Below, piece after piece: positions 30,001 through 45,000 of a DNA stretch of 64,000 nt. Source of the stretch: Pomphorhynchus laevis (lineage: Eukaryota > Acanthocephala > Palaeacanthocephala > Echinorhynchida > Pomphorhynchidae); assembly GCA_012934845.2 (NCBI GenBank), contig WNNJ02000450.1, forward strand, positions 182,924 through 246,923. The letters run 5' to 3'. Numbering within the stretch: the first letter of the stretch is position 1; every line of letters starts with the position of its first letter. The notes under the pieces are model-generated. The model was not told the DNA's origin, ran no database searches, and saw only the letters and a list, made by a program, of their open reading frames with translations. Position numbers and translations under genes: made by a program.

Positions 30001-33000
30001 ACACTATCTTGTGGACGAGGAGTTGTGATTATTGCAAGGGATAATGTTTGTGAGATCTGCTAGCAAGAGTAAGAGATAAGGTACTGTCTTATGAAGTACA
30101 CAAAACTCTAATTAATGCAAAGTAATATCTAATCACATAAGTCACAAACAGTAGAAATGAGAATTGATATATTTGGCATTTGGTTTGTACAATGAAAAAT
30201 TTGAGCGATTCTACTTAGGAATATGCGTTTTAAGCTCTTGCTCAGTTTAATCAATTACGATAGAATACCGGAGTCTACGAGTTTCGTGATCAACGGAAAT
30301 CGGCAAAATAGAGAATACCAAACATGAACGTGATTATTAACGATTTGTGGCAGTGATATTGTCAACAAGCGTAATTTACGTCTCCAAAAGCAACAGTTCC
30401 TTTAAGGAAACTAGCAACAAAACTGGCAATCATTTAAAAAACAAAACACGTCGATGAAATTACAATAATACGACGACACTTGAGTTTTACTATTGCAGAA
30501 GCATCATCGCTATGCATTAGAGGATCAAAATAATAAATTAAAAAGCGAATTTTTTTTATTAATATAAGTTGTAATATAATATTAATAAATATTATATAAA
30601 ATTGCTACTTTTTTAAATGATTTAAATTAAAAATTATTTGTTCTTGCTGATTCATTCATAATAAAGATTTGTTTGTAAAAACAATAATAAATTACTAATA
30701 ATAAAATTTATAAATTTATAAATAATAATTAATTAATTAATTATTAATTATTAAGTATTAATAAATTTATTATTTATAAATTAATAATTAATAAATAATA
30801 AATTACTAATAAATTACATAAGTAATTATATGTAATTACTTAATAAAAGTAATTGCTTTTAATTTGACCTTAATTTACCTTAATTACTATTGCCTAAGAT
30901 AATTTATTGCAATTCGTTCAATTTATATATCTACTTTAAAAATAGTATAAAATAATTAAATGATGCTTTTAGTTAATAAATTATTTTTTTAAGTATAATC
31001 TGTTAAAAGATACCTTAAATACTTTAAGTAATTAAAGTATTTAAATACTATACTATATTTTGATAGAATTTCAACTTTGACTTCATTTAAAAGTCAACGA
31101 TAGTTAATAGTTAAATACAAACATTTTCATTTACAAACCTCACTGAACATCTAAGTTCACTAGAAATGTTTCAATTTAAAGACTAATGCGCATATAGCCG
31201 ATAGTGTAGAGACTGCAGCTTGCTGTGTTTAAATGTTTGCTCATTTTTTTCTAGCAACGATTTAGGAATTCGATATTCGAATTTCTTAAATAAGACTGTT
31301 TCATTCCATAAAATTACACACATATAAAATTGTATGTAATGCTCTATTTCTCTCTTCATATAAGTTCATTGATTGCAATATTTTAAGCACTTGTTTCTTT
31401 ATAGTTTTAGATTTTAAGAGCTCATTGACTGCAACATTCGAAATACTCAAATATTCAAATGATAGTTTTACATTTAAACGATGAGCCCTTTCCTAACAGT
31501 TAATTTTCTAATGCTGTTGGTACATTGTGTTTCTTCTAAACGTAGCATGTCACCGCTCAAAGGAGACAGCGACACAAAATTAATGGCACTTTTGATAACT
31601 ACTACGTTCATAGTCAGAATATAGAAATTGCCTAATTATTTTATTGTTCTTCTTCAAGGATGAACAACAATTGAACATTAGATAATATAAGACAATTTGA
31701 ACTTTTATATTTTGACGAATTCACTTTAACGCATTGAAATAAGTGAAATAATGAGAGCTTGTAATTTAGATTATTTTCTTCAAAGCGTCAACTAAGTATG
31801 TCCCGATTACATTGTGTGATTAAACTTTTTAATAACTATTCAAGCTAACGTATCTTCAATAATAAAGACATTATTAAATTTATTATAACATAAAACGCCA
31901 ACATTATTGTTTCTGAAAATGGCGAGTGTACCCGTAGGACGGATACGTGAGTGTTGTAGATTATCCATTACGCGGTGTGAATAATACAAGCTCGTTATTT
32001 GGCTCCATTTATTTAATAACACTTTGGATTTTATTTAAGTTAATATAGCTTGCTCGATGGTAATCTGTCATTAAGATTATATGACTAAAATATATGATTA
32101 TAAAATAATCATATAATTATATGATTATATATTATATAATATAATTATATAATATAATTATATTATTATAGATTAATATGATATTATATCACATATTATA
32201 ATATCATATAATTATAAGACTCTAATTATATGATTATTTGTCTACTTAATAGTGGGATTGTAGTTATGACTATATCCGACGTATCGTTAATAATAAAGAC
32301 TTTTACTAATATCCTTAATATTATTAATAATATCGTTAATAATAAATTAAATGTTATAATATTAAATTTATTATAAAGTGAAATAATTTTGCTTAATATG
32401 CAAAATTGCTTATTTAACAAAACTATTTTTCATCGAAATCATTACATCATTACATAATTTTGGTCGATAATTTGGATTTTATATCAATATGCACTACGGT
32501 AGGAATGGATTACGATGATCTACTAATAAAATGTTGATTAGGATAAAATGTGTAAAGATGAAAATATGCATTATAAAGCGCATCACCATCGTTCTAACAA
32601 AAATCCTTTAAAACAATATATAATGTATTAGTATATAAATGTTTGGTATAATTTACGAATTATAACAAATTATATGATCGAAGTTCTACTTATCCAGCCC
32701 GCATCTTCATTCCTTACTAGAAATATACTATAAATATAAATGGTTAGTTACATGATTAAACAAAAGCTGTGACGTCAAGGAAATCATTGTGAAAGGTATA
32801 CATTATCTATATTTTCAGCCTTTTTAATAAAAGTTATTTTTTACCAAGTAAAAATACATAAATTACCCGAATTACTGTAGATAGGCCGAATCGATTTTAT
32901 ATTTAAATTCTAAAATGTTACAATAAACTGCTATAATATTACAATTCAGCTGTTTTCGTAATGTAATAGATTTTAAACTATAGGCGATAAATATTTTATT

Positions 33001-36000
33001 CAGTAACAAAGGGGTAGTACAATACTACTTCAAATGTATATTTCTGCAATGACATTGAAGAATCAACCTTTGATACCTAAAGTCTATCATGCACAGGGTG
33101 AAATACTTAACTTGTAATGTAGATTTTCTAAAAGTGTGTTTATATATAGTCTGTACCAAGGACACGATTATTAAAATATATATCAGGCAAAATTACATGT
33201 TCTAATTACTTTAATCGCTTTATTTCAAAGTAAAGGAGCAGCGAATCTACTTTGAGCTGTTAACCGATAAAATTTGAATATTTTCCATTATTAAAGCTGG
33301 CTACGTTATAGAAAACTTGTTTCGGCAAGTTGCACCTTGCTGAAGACGATAAATGATCGAAAATTGAAAAACAATTAAATAAACATATCAATTTTGAATA
33401 TTGTATAAAAAATACGCTGCAATAATAATTTTTAATTATTTAAGAAACCAATCAGTGTTATGTTTTGAATGGTATTTCGGAAAAATATACTTTCTATAAG
33501 CAAAATATTCTTAGTTTCTTGTGTATAAAGGAACTGGATAGATAACGTGTCGAACGTTAATGTAGGCACTGAGAAGTTTCTTAATTTCTACTGTAAACTA
33601 AGGATATTATATATTTGTCAGTCAACAAATACTGTTACTTTATGTGGTACTAAAATTATGTTATAATATGTAAGTTGATCCCACTTCGACTTGAAGTCGT
33701 TTAAGATAAAGTAGTTTAAGATACCATAGAATTTCGTTGGGTCAAACGTTGTGGCGATCACCGAAATAAAACTGCCAAATAAAGCAGTTGTTTTTAATTT
33801 AATTGTGCAGTCATTGTTACAGTTAAAATTTTTAATGTTTTTTTTACAATTAATTTTTTTCAAAACTGCCGCTATTAATTTTTGAGTTTCTGTAGGTCAA
33901 GAGCGTTGCTAGTGGTTCTCTAAATGTTCCAATTGTCATTGCTGCCGCAAAAATTATCACAATTGATGAGTCTTCAGGTTACTGCAGCGGTAGTCATTAT
34001 AGCAACGATCGATCTTCGATCACCAGCAAGCGATCCGATTTGGAAAAAGATCTGGCTTCGTATATGACTGAAATACTTGTTCTTAGACAATGTAATCACG
34101 ACAATATTGTTAAAATGCTACAGTCATATCAACTAAATAATTATATATGGGTAAGTGTTTAGTTTACTGTGATTTTTAGGGTATAACGTTGCAGCCTTAC
34201 ATGAAACTAAGATCACAGCTCTATGACATGGTTTCTTGAAACATTTGCATTGCGTTTCAAGCACGAAACTCAATAGCAAGCAAGTTTTCACTTGTAGTTA
34301 GGGACATATAATTATGTTCAATTATAATAATTGCCCATAAAATATAATTTTCTGGGAAATTTTGCGTCGAAGATTTGCAATTTTGCATTTCAATCATGCA
34401 TAAAATTAAACGACTGATCAAATGTAATCATTTTTAGTCAATTAATTTAATGATTTTATTTTTTAATTAAATTTTAATTAATTTATGTACATACTTATAA
34501 ACATGTGAAATGATTTGATTCCTCAAATGTTAAAATTCACGAAGTTATTCGTAATTTACGAATGAAGTAAAAAATTGCGTTAGACGTTCGAATTTAACAG
34601 CCAAAGTTTGCGTTGTTAGCAGTTAGTAAACGGGAAATTAAGAACTAAATGAAAACTTATATTTGCTCTCTCTCTATATTTGCTCGTCTATATTGCTCTC
34701 GTTGCCTCGAGCAACGTAGACGATCCACAACTACAAAGGAATGTCTTATTTTTAGAAATACTTTTTTTTTGCTGCAGCATCTGCTATAAATAATAGCAGA
34801 TCTAAACAGTTGTATTTCTAAACAATTAATAATTTACAAATTTCAATTAAATTTCGAATCGAAAATTAATAAAATTAATTTAATTTGAGATAGATATATC
34901 AAAATGTAAATTATTCGAGAAAATTTAAAAATTAATTAATAATTAATTAAATGATTAAAAAATATTTTTTAGAAATTACTTTTTGTCACAATTTCTAACC
35001 GCGAAGATACATGTGACATCACTACTTTAAATTATTTTATAATATGTCATAATATTATATTAATATTTTATCAATATTACTATAATCTACGAATGCAATA
35101 ACGCACGATCGTTCTACACTTCATGGAATTTAGGAGTTGCTATCAATTATTGTATTGATTTTAATAATAATTTTATATGCATGATATTTACAGCACATTT
35201 ATTGGATTGAATGTTTAAATTATGTCACAATTCTTCAAATTGTTATTCGAATTTGAATTGGTCAGTCCGAAACAATTTTATTTTCTAGAATTCTAATCAA
35301 ATCCTTACAAACGAAATATATAAAGAATACCAACTTGTCTAAAATTTGTGATAAATTTACACGACAACAATCCAGTATATGAATCTATTGAGTACTTTTA
35401 AAGTTACTGAAAAGGCCACGGCTGTCAAGTGGTTTTGGTTATAAATCAATGAACATGTACTTTCTAAAAAAATAACAATTTTTTTTAAACATTGAAATGT
35501 TTAAAAAACATGCAATAATTTGCTACTCAAATTGTTTATTTAAAAAATATTTATTTATTTCTTAATATTTTTATTTTAGATTTTTATTTTTAATATTTCT
35601 CTAGTTTCTGCTAACATCAAAATTATTTTAGCAATTTTACAAACAAATAAAAATATATGATGTCACAATATATTAATGTCACATTAAAAACTGTGAGATT
35701 GAATTAGTGAAAAATTATTTTCATTAATAAGATTCAATAATTAAATTAAATACAATTTCAAAGTATTTTTGAATTAAAGCATATTTTGCAACCTACTAAA
35801 AAATTAAGGAGATAATTAAATTAATTAATAATTAATTTAATTATTTTTAAATTAAGTTCGCCATAGAAAATGGCGAACTTAATGTTGGAAGGTGTATTGC
35901 GGCAATCAACGGCAATAACTAAAATGTGATCATCAAAATACACATTCGAAATAATCTCATCAGAAAATAGTAATTTTTATCGTAAACAGCCCAAAAAAAA

Positions 36001-39000
36001 TATTTTATTTAAATATTTAATATTTTAAAAAATATTTAATTTTTAATATTTATTTATAAATATTTATTTATTAATTAAATATTTAATTTTTTAATATTTA
36101 ATTTTTTAAAAATTATTTAATCAAAACATATTTTTAAAAACATCAAAATAAAGAATTGTACAATTCTTTGGAGGATTGTACAATCGACAATTGTACAGAG
36201 AATAAGTGATTGCGTCTGTAATTTGCTTTTTTATTAAATTTTGGCCACTTTCATGTCGTTAAATCAACTTGTTCAAAATAATACATAAATAAATATAAAA
36301 TAAAAAAGCAAAAATAAATAAATAAATTATAAATAAATAATACATTACATATATACCATATACTATTAGAATAATTAGATATATAGATACGTTTTATAGT
36401 AAATTATCATTTGGAGTAATTACATAGCTTTTGTGTATTGCTAATACACAAAATAAATATTAATATAAAAAACTATTAATATATGTAAATCAAAAATACA
36501 AAATAAATAAGGATTTATGTGAATAAGAATAATTATAAAATATATAATATAATTATTATTTATTTAATAATTATTTAATAAAATAAAATAATTAAATTTA
36601 TATTTAAATTTAATAATTATAAAATAATAAAAATAAGTAGGTATATTAAAATATATTAATGTTAAATATTAAAATATTAATATTAATTAGAAGGTATATT
36701 ATAGAAGGAGGTATATTCTTCGTTTAACATGCTAAAATCTTGACTTATACAGATGCAGCTGTATTATATAGAGAATAAGATAAGATAGGTAAAATCTTAT
36801 ACGATTATTTTTCTGTTTAAATACGAAGTAGGACGAAAAAAGCATAAAAATCACCGTTGCGTTTTCTGCAAATAAGTAGTTTATTGAGCACATGAGGGCT
36901 ATTTTTACATACAAAATTATTAATTTAGCAATTCAACCTTCAAAACTAAATTTTGCATTGAAATTGGCTTGCTCAAATTATCTTTGCTTGTTCAAATCTT
37001 AATAAGACTCTTCAGTTTTAATTTTTATTTAGATAATTGAAGAATTTTGTGAATACGGAGCGCTAGACAATATAATGGCTTGTGTCGGTTATAATATGAA
37101 GGAGAACGCCTTAGTATACGTGTGCCGGCAATTGCTATCGGCTCTTCATTACCTACATACTGAAGTTCATGTAGTACATCGTGATATCAAAGCTGGTAAC
37201 ATAATGGCGTCCAGTTTAGGAATTGTGAAATTAGGTAGAGTTTGTAATTTGTTGCTATTCTAAACAGTTCGAGAATTTTAGCTGATTTTGGAACTGCTGC
37301 ATTCATACGTGATAAAACTAAACGACGTTATTCATTCATAGGATCACCATACTGGTTTGGATCAGTGGCGTTGTCACACTAAATAACTATTACCTGTTTA
37401 GGATGGCACCTGAAGTCATAGTATGTGAAACAAACAAAACTGAAGGATACAGTTACCCGGTCGACATTTGGTCTTTCGGTAATTTCTATTAACTGTATTT
37501 GCTATCGAATCGATTTAGGAAATATGAGATTTTGAGATCTTCAAACAAATGGATACTGATCAAAACTAAATGGAAACATTTTGTATCAGTAGAAATAGAT
37601 GATTTATCTTTTTCGTCCGTGGATACTTTGATATTTATTTAATCATAGCTCGTAGATATTGGTCATTATAATCACTTGACGGTTCATTATTCATTGCTGT
37701 ATTGTGCTGCTTTTCCTAATAGATTACAAAATATTTGATCGTTATGTTTATTTTGACCTTTGCTAATTTTTGGACATGACGGTACCTGATACGACATGAT
37801 ATTGATCTTCAAAGCAGAATTAGTTAGACGGTAAATATTTACTTGACAAAAGTGCAGTTTAGAACTGTCTAGGTGTTAGTACAGTTGAATCCAATAGAAT
37901 GTGCATCTTCCAGACACAATTCCAATTCGATCATATTTGCATTTTATTTTTTGGTTAATTCATTACTTGACTGTTGTTTAAATCAGTATTATTAATTAGT
38001 TAATTATATTTGTTAACTTTATCAATAATTTACCGTATGATCAGCCATATTATCTACGTACATCCTGAGATCGACATATTATTGCGAATTCCATTTTAGA
38101 TGCATAGAAATCATCTAAAATGATCGAACCTATTAATCGAACCTATTAATCGAACCTATTAATCGAACCTATTAATCGAACCTATTAATCGAACCTATTA
38201 ATCGAATCTTATGTTCTTATATTAATAATATAAGAACATCTTATTACTGACTAATAAAATGAACTCGACGAAACTTTTGAATTACAGGATCCTTTAAATA
38301 CCTATTTATATGAATTAAATTGTGTCGTAAGAATCGTAATTTTTTAATTAACCTAATGGATTATAATGATCAGACGTAGTTTTATTTTTGTATATTAAAA
38401 ACTCTGAAAGTTTATATAAAAATTGCATTTAATTTAGATCTAATCGTTGGATCAACATTTGATGTTATTTAAACTAGCACAATGTTCAAACTTGATATGA
38501 AATGGATTTTACCAGATCATATTTATTTTACTAGATCGTTTTCAATAACATCAAACTCATTTACCATTAGTGATTTAATAAAAATAGTGTTATTGAAACA
38601 GCGTAATTATATTAAATACCTCGAATATTTGCAAAGAAGATTCATTTAGAATGAATGCATTTTATAGATTTTAAATGTATAAAAAACATATTGTAAATAT
38701 AATTTTTCTTGTGCTGTATAAATATAAAATTGGCGAACGAGGTTCATTAATTTATTAGAGGAATTTTATCTCTACTCGTTCGTATCATTTTCTATTATAT
38801 ATTTTAACTAAAGTGCTTTCTCGAAAGAACTAGAGTTGACATATATAACTTCAGTATAATAATACAATTTAAAATTGACAATGATTTTTTATATACATTT
38901 TAACATGTAAGTTAAATATATAATTAAAAGCATTATAATTTACTAAAAAATTGTTTTATACAACATGGAAAAGTAAATCTTAAACTTTCACGGATATATG

Positions 39001-42000
39001 CATAAATTAATCATTAATAATCGCTAAACTCTGATCAAGTCCACGCGGACTTATTGTTAGTTGGCTGAGTGTTTCGCGTCGAGACGCACACTATCGACGG
39101 TGTCATCCGTCGTCGTGTTTGAGCGAATCAATTGATACTGTGTAATTAACCTATATTGGAATTGTTTTTTTTGGAATTTGTTTCCATATTAGAAATTACT
39201 TTTTAATTTCTATCAATTAGAATTTGATTATAATGAACGGAAACAGCATCACAATGCACGTGCTAGACTGAGATGTTCCTGAATACAAATTCAATAGTCT
39301 CATGAACAAATACAAAACTCCTGGCGCTTACTCCGACTTGTGCAAGAGATTCCACGGCGGTCCTATCTACCCAAAGCAGCATATGAACGAGACTCTGACA
39401 GGTAATCTGTCCGAAGAGCAGTTTTTTAAAGGCCAAAAGGCTTCTTCGATTTTTGACAAGGATGGTGATGGCACAATAGCGACTAAAGAGTTTCTGGGAA
39501 AGAACACGCTAGATGCTGAGCTGCATGCCGTGATTAGCGTGGTGAACGGGGATGTCAACAAAACCATTGAGTTTTCTAGAATTTCTCGCTTCGATTGCCA
39601 ACCCAACTTGCAGATTCACGTTTTCGCATGAGGAGAATGGGTTAATTTCACAGTATCAACTGATTCACTTATACACGATGCCGAATGACACCGTCGATAG
39701 TAAATTATATATTTTTTACTAAAATACTAATATTTTATTGATATATCTATCCTAATTATAATTTTCACTGCAATCTGATAATTAATGTGTTGCTGTTTGA
39801 AAATCCATATAATAAATTATTTAATTTTTTATTATTTTGTCTATAGGATATTGTAGATCCTCCCAGTGTTGTGCTTGAACTTCAAATTGACTATATCGCA
39901 TTTGCCTTAGATTTTAACTGTTACTTTTATAAAAATATTTGGTTGTTTTTTATTAAGGTATTACAGTTATGGAGATTGCAGAGTTGAATCCACCACACTA
40001 TGAAATGAACCAGAACAGAGTTTGTATCAGGATTCTGCATCACGGAAAGCCATCTTTGCTTGATCCTAAAAAATGGTTAGTTTGATATAATTCCTATTTA
40101 TACATATTTGTCTTAGATATGTCAAAATATTACGAAATATTAGTTTTATAATCTTACGTAATCACTTCCATTTTATGCATCCCAAAATTTAATCACGTCA
40201 TCATTATTCAACATTCTTACTTAAATAAAATATAATTATTACAAAGATAGATAAAAATCAATTTTAAAATATAGTATTGTATAATAATATATTGTATAAT
40301 AATATAATATATTATTGTATATTATAATATATATTGTATATAATATATTGTATAATAAATATACAATTTTAAAATAAAAATCAATTTTGATTAATCGAAT
40401 AAAAAGTATATTATGTATTCGAATAAAGAATAGCGGTCATCAGGAGGAACTATGATAACATTGATAACATTAATATGATAGCACTGATAACATTATATGA
40501 TATTATTGTTATGCTATCAGGTTTCGGCCCACATTCCTCGATCTAACATAGCAGAGTGGCCAAATACATGCTAATGACGTATTTCCTCTGATGAAATTTG
40601 ATTATGATGTATATCTTATTCTAATACAAAGCATTTTTTATTATACAACCATGGTAACAAACGGTATTTAATGAAAATACATTTTTTTGTATTTTGGCTC
40701 TATCTCAATTCTAACACATTGTATGGTATCTAACAATCGGCCCATAAAATGCTGAGTTATAAAAATTCATTTTAATATTTAATTTTTTTAATTTATTAAT
40801 AGTACAAAATGTATGATATCATTTAAGTTATCTGATATAAATAGTTCATTTCTTATAAATACATACAAATTGGCACCCATATTGATTGATATCAAATCAA
40901 GCACTTATTTCTAATGTCATAAATTAGATCAATACATGTTCTTTCCATGTATTTATCTCTTTCATCTGGCTCCAATGAATTTTAATTACATAAGTAAATT
41001 ATGGGTAGTTCAATGTACTCATAACATTTTGTCTATATATTTTAACTTTTTTGAATTTTGGCAGCAGGATCAAAAAATAAAGTTTTTAATTTTAATATTT
41101 CGCTAACTTCTGTTAGCATCATCAGAATTTATCATTTTTATGGAACAACCCTGGAGGTTCTTGACGGCTTGGGATTTGGGCCTTTTTAAGAATGTTCAGA
41201 ATAATTGAATTAACTAAAGAGTGTATGGCAAACCGGCCTGCAGAACGTGAACAGCTGAGGTCATGAGGCCCTAGTGAGTCTATTTGAATTCCGTAGCGAC
41301 ATGTGTGAGGTTGGCAAACCGAGGCGTAAAGCGCATGCGATACGGAATTCATCATCACTCATCCTTGAACCGACTGATAAAGTAGGGACTGACTGGAGAA
41401 ACGCACCTGCACCAGGTGCCGCCATACTTATCAGTCTGCACTTTGTTGTAGTGTCAGTCGCGTTTGAAAGCAGGTTGGCATACTTCTGTTAGCATCATCA
41501 GAATTTATCATTTTTATATAAAATTTTTGTAAACGATCGCTTCCATTCTCGTTGATCAGGTGTTTTTGTAAATAATAATAAACATATGTTGTTTGAGTTT
41601 ACTGTTTGAGATAGCTGTTTGAGTTTGAATAGCACAACTTTTGAAGTTACAAAAAAAACAATACAACTTTTGAATTACAAAAACAATACAACTTTTGAAG
41701 TTACAACAAAATACAAAAACAATTTCGATAAGAATAAGAGTGATCCAAAATAGTTTAGAAATAAAACAAAAATAATAACAATTTAATAATATCATATATA
41801 TGTATGACATTCAAACGGAATAAATTTTTAGAATATAAATACATATTTTATTTAATAATAAAATACTATTATTTAATAATAGTATCTTAATATATGATCA
41901 TAATCAATTTTCTAAATTATCATGATCTGCAGTAATTACGATTGCTTATCAATTTGATTAGGTCGACATCATTTGTTGATTTCCTAAATTGTTGTTGTGT

Positions 42001-45000
42001 TGTTAAACCGAGTGCAAGAAGCACTGCTAAAGAACTGCTCGATCACAAATTTATTAAAAAAGTAACAGATGGCAGTGGTGCAGATTCATTTCTTAATTAC
42101 CTCCGTAGTTCTTTCTGCAATAGTCGGTCGGACGACAAATCGGATAGAACGAATGCTGACATTGTAAAGGATGATGATATCAAAGATATGAAGATTATTA
42201 AATGCGAAGATATGAAAAATGGGAAGATTACCAAAGATGAGCATTCGAAAGCTTTAATAAATGGCAAGCAAGAAGTTCATACAGGTCATTATATTGCCAT
42301 AATAGTGTTATTTATAATACATTAAAATTGTAATACGTTAATAAAGTTATACGTCAATTTAGCTTATTATAATACGTTAAAATTAACTACGAAAATTTAT
42401 ATGAAATTAGAGATATCTAAGTTATTCATTTCCTTGAATTTAACAAATTTTAATTTAGAAGAATTAAGGAAAATCAAATACGAAAAAGATTATTTAATAT
42501 TTCAATGACAACCGTCATTCATTAATAAAACTTTTTACAGCTTTGTAAAAATTTTATTATTATTCAAAATTAAAATTTTTATATTATAATATTAAATATT
42601 TTTAAATTTTTTATATATTTTATAATAATATTTAATCATTTTAAATATTATAAATAATATAAATAATATAATAATATAATATATGTAATATTAAATATTA
42701 TTATTATTTTTTAATATTCAATAATACGAGTATTTCATCTTTTTTAAACATTATTAATAATATTAATAATTTAATAATATAATATTATAATAATATTAAA
42801 TATTGCAAGATATATTGAGATTAAAATTAAAGAAAGCGTGTGGTCCTGGTCTTCAATGCTGGATTATTCAGCTATTAGCTGAAATCATTTCTCAACCATT
42901 GTCCTCTATTTTTACCGATATCAACAGCTATCAGTAGTATCGTTCGATCACTTTAATTCCTATCATAGCAAAATTATTGGAAAGTTGTTTTAGAAGACGT
43001 ATCTGGAATTTATTTGTAACGAAAATTGGCAATAATCAATTTGCTTTTCGCCCGGGTGGAAGCACAACACACGCTCTGTTGCGCATTCACGAATTTCTTG
43101 TGGATCGTCTTGAATCAAGACAGTTTCCTATAGTTCAATTAGTACAAGAAGATATGTTGAAAGCCTTTGATCATGTTTCCCATCAAGAACTGCTAGAGAA
43201 TCTTAAATTCATAGAATCTTATATAAGCAATCGACAACAACGTGTCAAGCATTTAGAATGTATATCAGTGTCCCGGTATATTAATATTGGCGTGCCTCAT
43301 GGGAGTAGACTATCTCCTCTACTATTCGCATTATTTATGAATGATTTTGTGACTGTCTGTAGCACATTTCGATGTATAAAGTATGCAGATGACATATCTA
43401 TAATTACTTGCGAAATGAACTATTTAGCATCAAATAAAACAGTTATGTCAAAAATTCACAATCTTAGACAATGGTGTTCCGAAAACCGCATAAGTCTAAA
43501 TATTAATAACTCTAAAATAATTAGGTTCACATTGAAAGATTCACTCATTCAATCAACTCTTAATGATTATGATATGATGAGAGTTGATCAGTTAAGGATT
43601 TTAGGCGTTATATTTACCACTAATTTATCATGGAGCACGCACGCATAATATATTTCTCAAAAGTGCTCACAGCGTCTTTATTTTTTGAGAAGCTTGAAAA
43701 TACTTGAAGCATCAAATGACCAGTTAGAGATAATGTATAACGCATGCATTCGAGGCCTTATTACATACGGATATCCGACTTTTGCTAATATGCCGTCACA
43801 TATTTTAAAAACGTTGATTTCCATTCACACGCGCGGACAACGTATATGTGGAAAAGAACTAGTTCCACTTGAACGTTTTCTTAAAAATATCATATAGACA
43901 ATATCTAAACATCCTTTCTTCAATGTACTTCTTTCTGATTCTACCCATTGTGTACCTAATGTCAATCATAGATATGAATTACGTAAGCATCCAATCTACA
44001 AAATAGAGCACGCAGCAACCGAGCACTTAAGACGAAGCTTTTTATTTCAAGCTCTATCATACTTACAAAACTGTTAAAAACATCCTTTTCATAACCGTTT
44101 TTAATAACTATGTTGCTTTTATTGGAGTGGCTAATATAGTTGCCACTGGATTTTTAATATTATTTTGTGATACAAATAAAGGCTTGATTGATTATTAATT
44201 TTTTTAATATTTAATAATATTTATTTTTTTAGTATTATAATATATACTATAATAATATAATATTATAATAATATATAATAATATTATATAATAATATAAT
44301 AATATAATAATATATAATATTATATATAATATTTTTTAATGAGACGTTTATTTTTGAAAAAAAGACACTAAATAATACAGTCGAAATCAGTTACAAACAA
44401 GTGCATGTTTAAAGTATCTAGTCCTTCAGTGTGAGGTTGTATCCGCTACGTCGTAGAGACAGGACGGGGCTGGGCAGTTCCGTGTTGATCTTGCTCCGCG
44501 AATACATCGTGAAATCATACAACAAAATGCTATTTAAAGGCACGGTCGAATCTTTGATATTTGTTGTGAATATTGAGCTCCGTTTTTTAGAGATTGCAGT
44601 CTGGCGAGCAACTTTAATAATTGACCGGCTTCTTTACCGGCACCACTCCAGTGAGAAAAACCACTGGTATGAATGCTGCGTGTTCAACAAGAGTAACTCT
44701 TTCCAGCTACTTGCTCTTCTTTCTTGTTTCGTGATATTCGAAACACGCATCTACTGGTTTCGAGCTGTTAGAAGATGCGAACGCGTTGAAAACGCATACA
44801 TCCATGGAAGTAGGTACTGTTCTATCTCCAAACAGTCAGGAACAAGCTATGTCAAGCCTTGCATCTTTATCTCGGGCTGTTGTGTGGTTTTCGTATAACA
44901 TTGTTATTGACGGAATTCATGGCGATTTTAAATAATATTATTAATAATATTACAAATATTTAAATGGTCCAAAAATTTTATTTCGCGTAAAAGTAAGAAA

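Larger units (their letters stand above)
27010..33895 (+). other. Intron 1 of the kinase gene (6.9 kb)
   Basis: AT-rich. It contains a ~340-bp direct-repeat pair (27577-28064), a 43-56-bp minisatellite (28100-28392), two foldback elements (28542-28735, 29003-29182) and a 25-bp triplicate (29792-29866). Between 29.9 and 33.9 kb I see only AT-rich sequence with simple AT palindromes (around 30.7 and 32.1-32.2 kb). Confidence 0.8.
37479..39957 (+). other. Intron 5 of the kinase gene
   Basis: AT-rich. It contains a 13-bp tandem repeat (38122-38208) and a TIR-bounded insertion with a calmodulin-like fragment (39090-39701). The remaining parts show no recognised feature. Confidence 0.8.
40076..41961 (+). 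other. Intron 6 of the kinase gene (1.9 kb)
   Basis: AT-rich, with AT palindromes near 40.27-40.36 kb. A partial foldback element (from 41061) contains a 340-bp LINE coding fragment between 36-bp direct repeats (41106-41517). Confidence 0.8.

Noticed and set aside
44210-44340. AT-rich palindromes as a possible origin or matrix-attachment site
   Set aside because: Such tracts are common throughout this AT-rich DNA and nothing specific supports a function.
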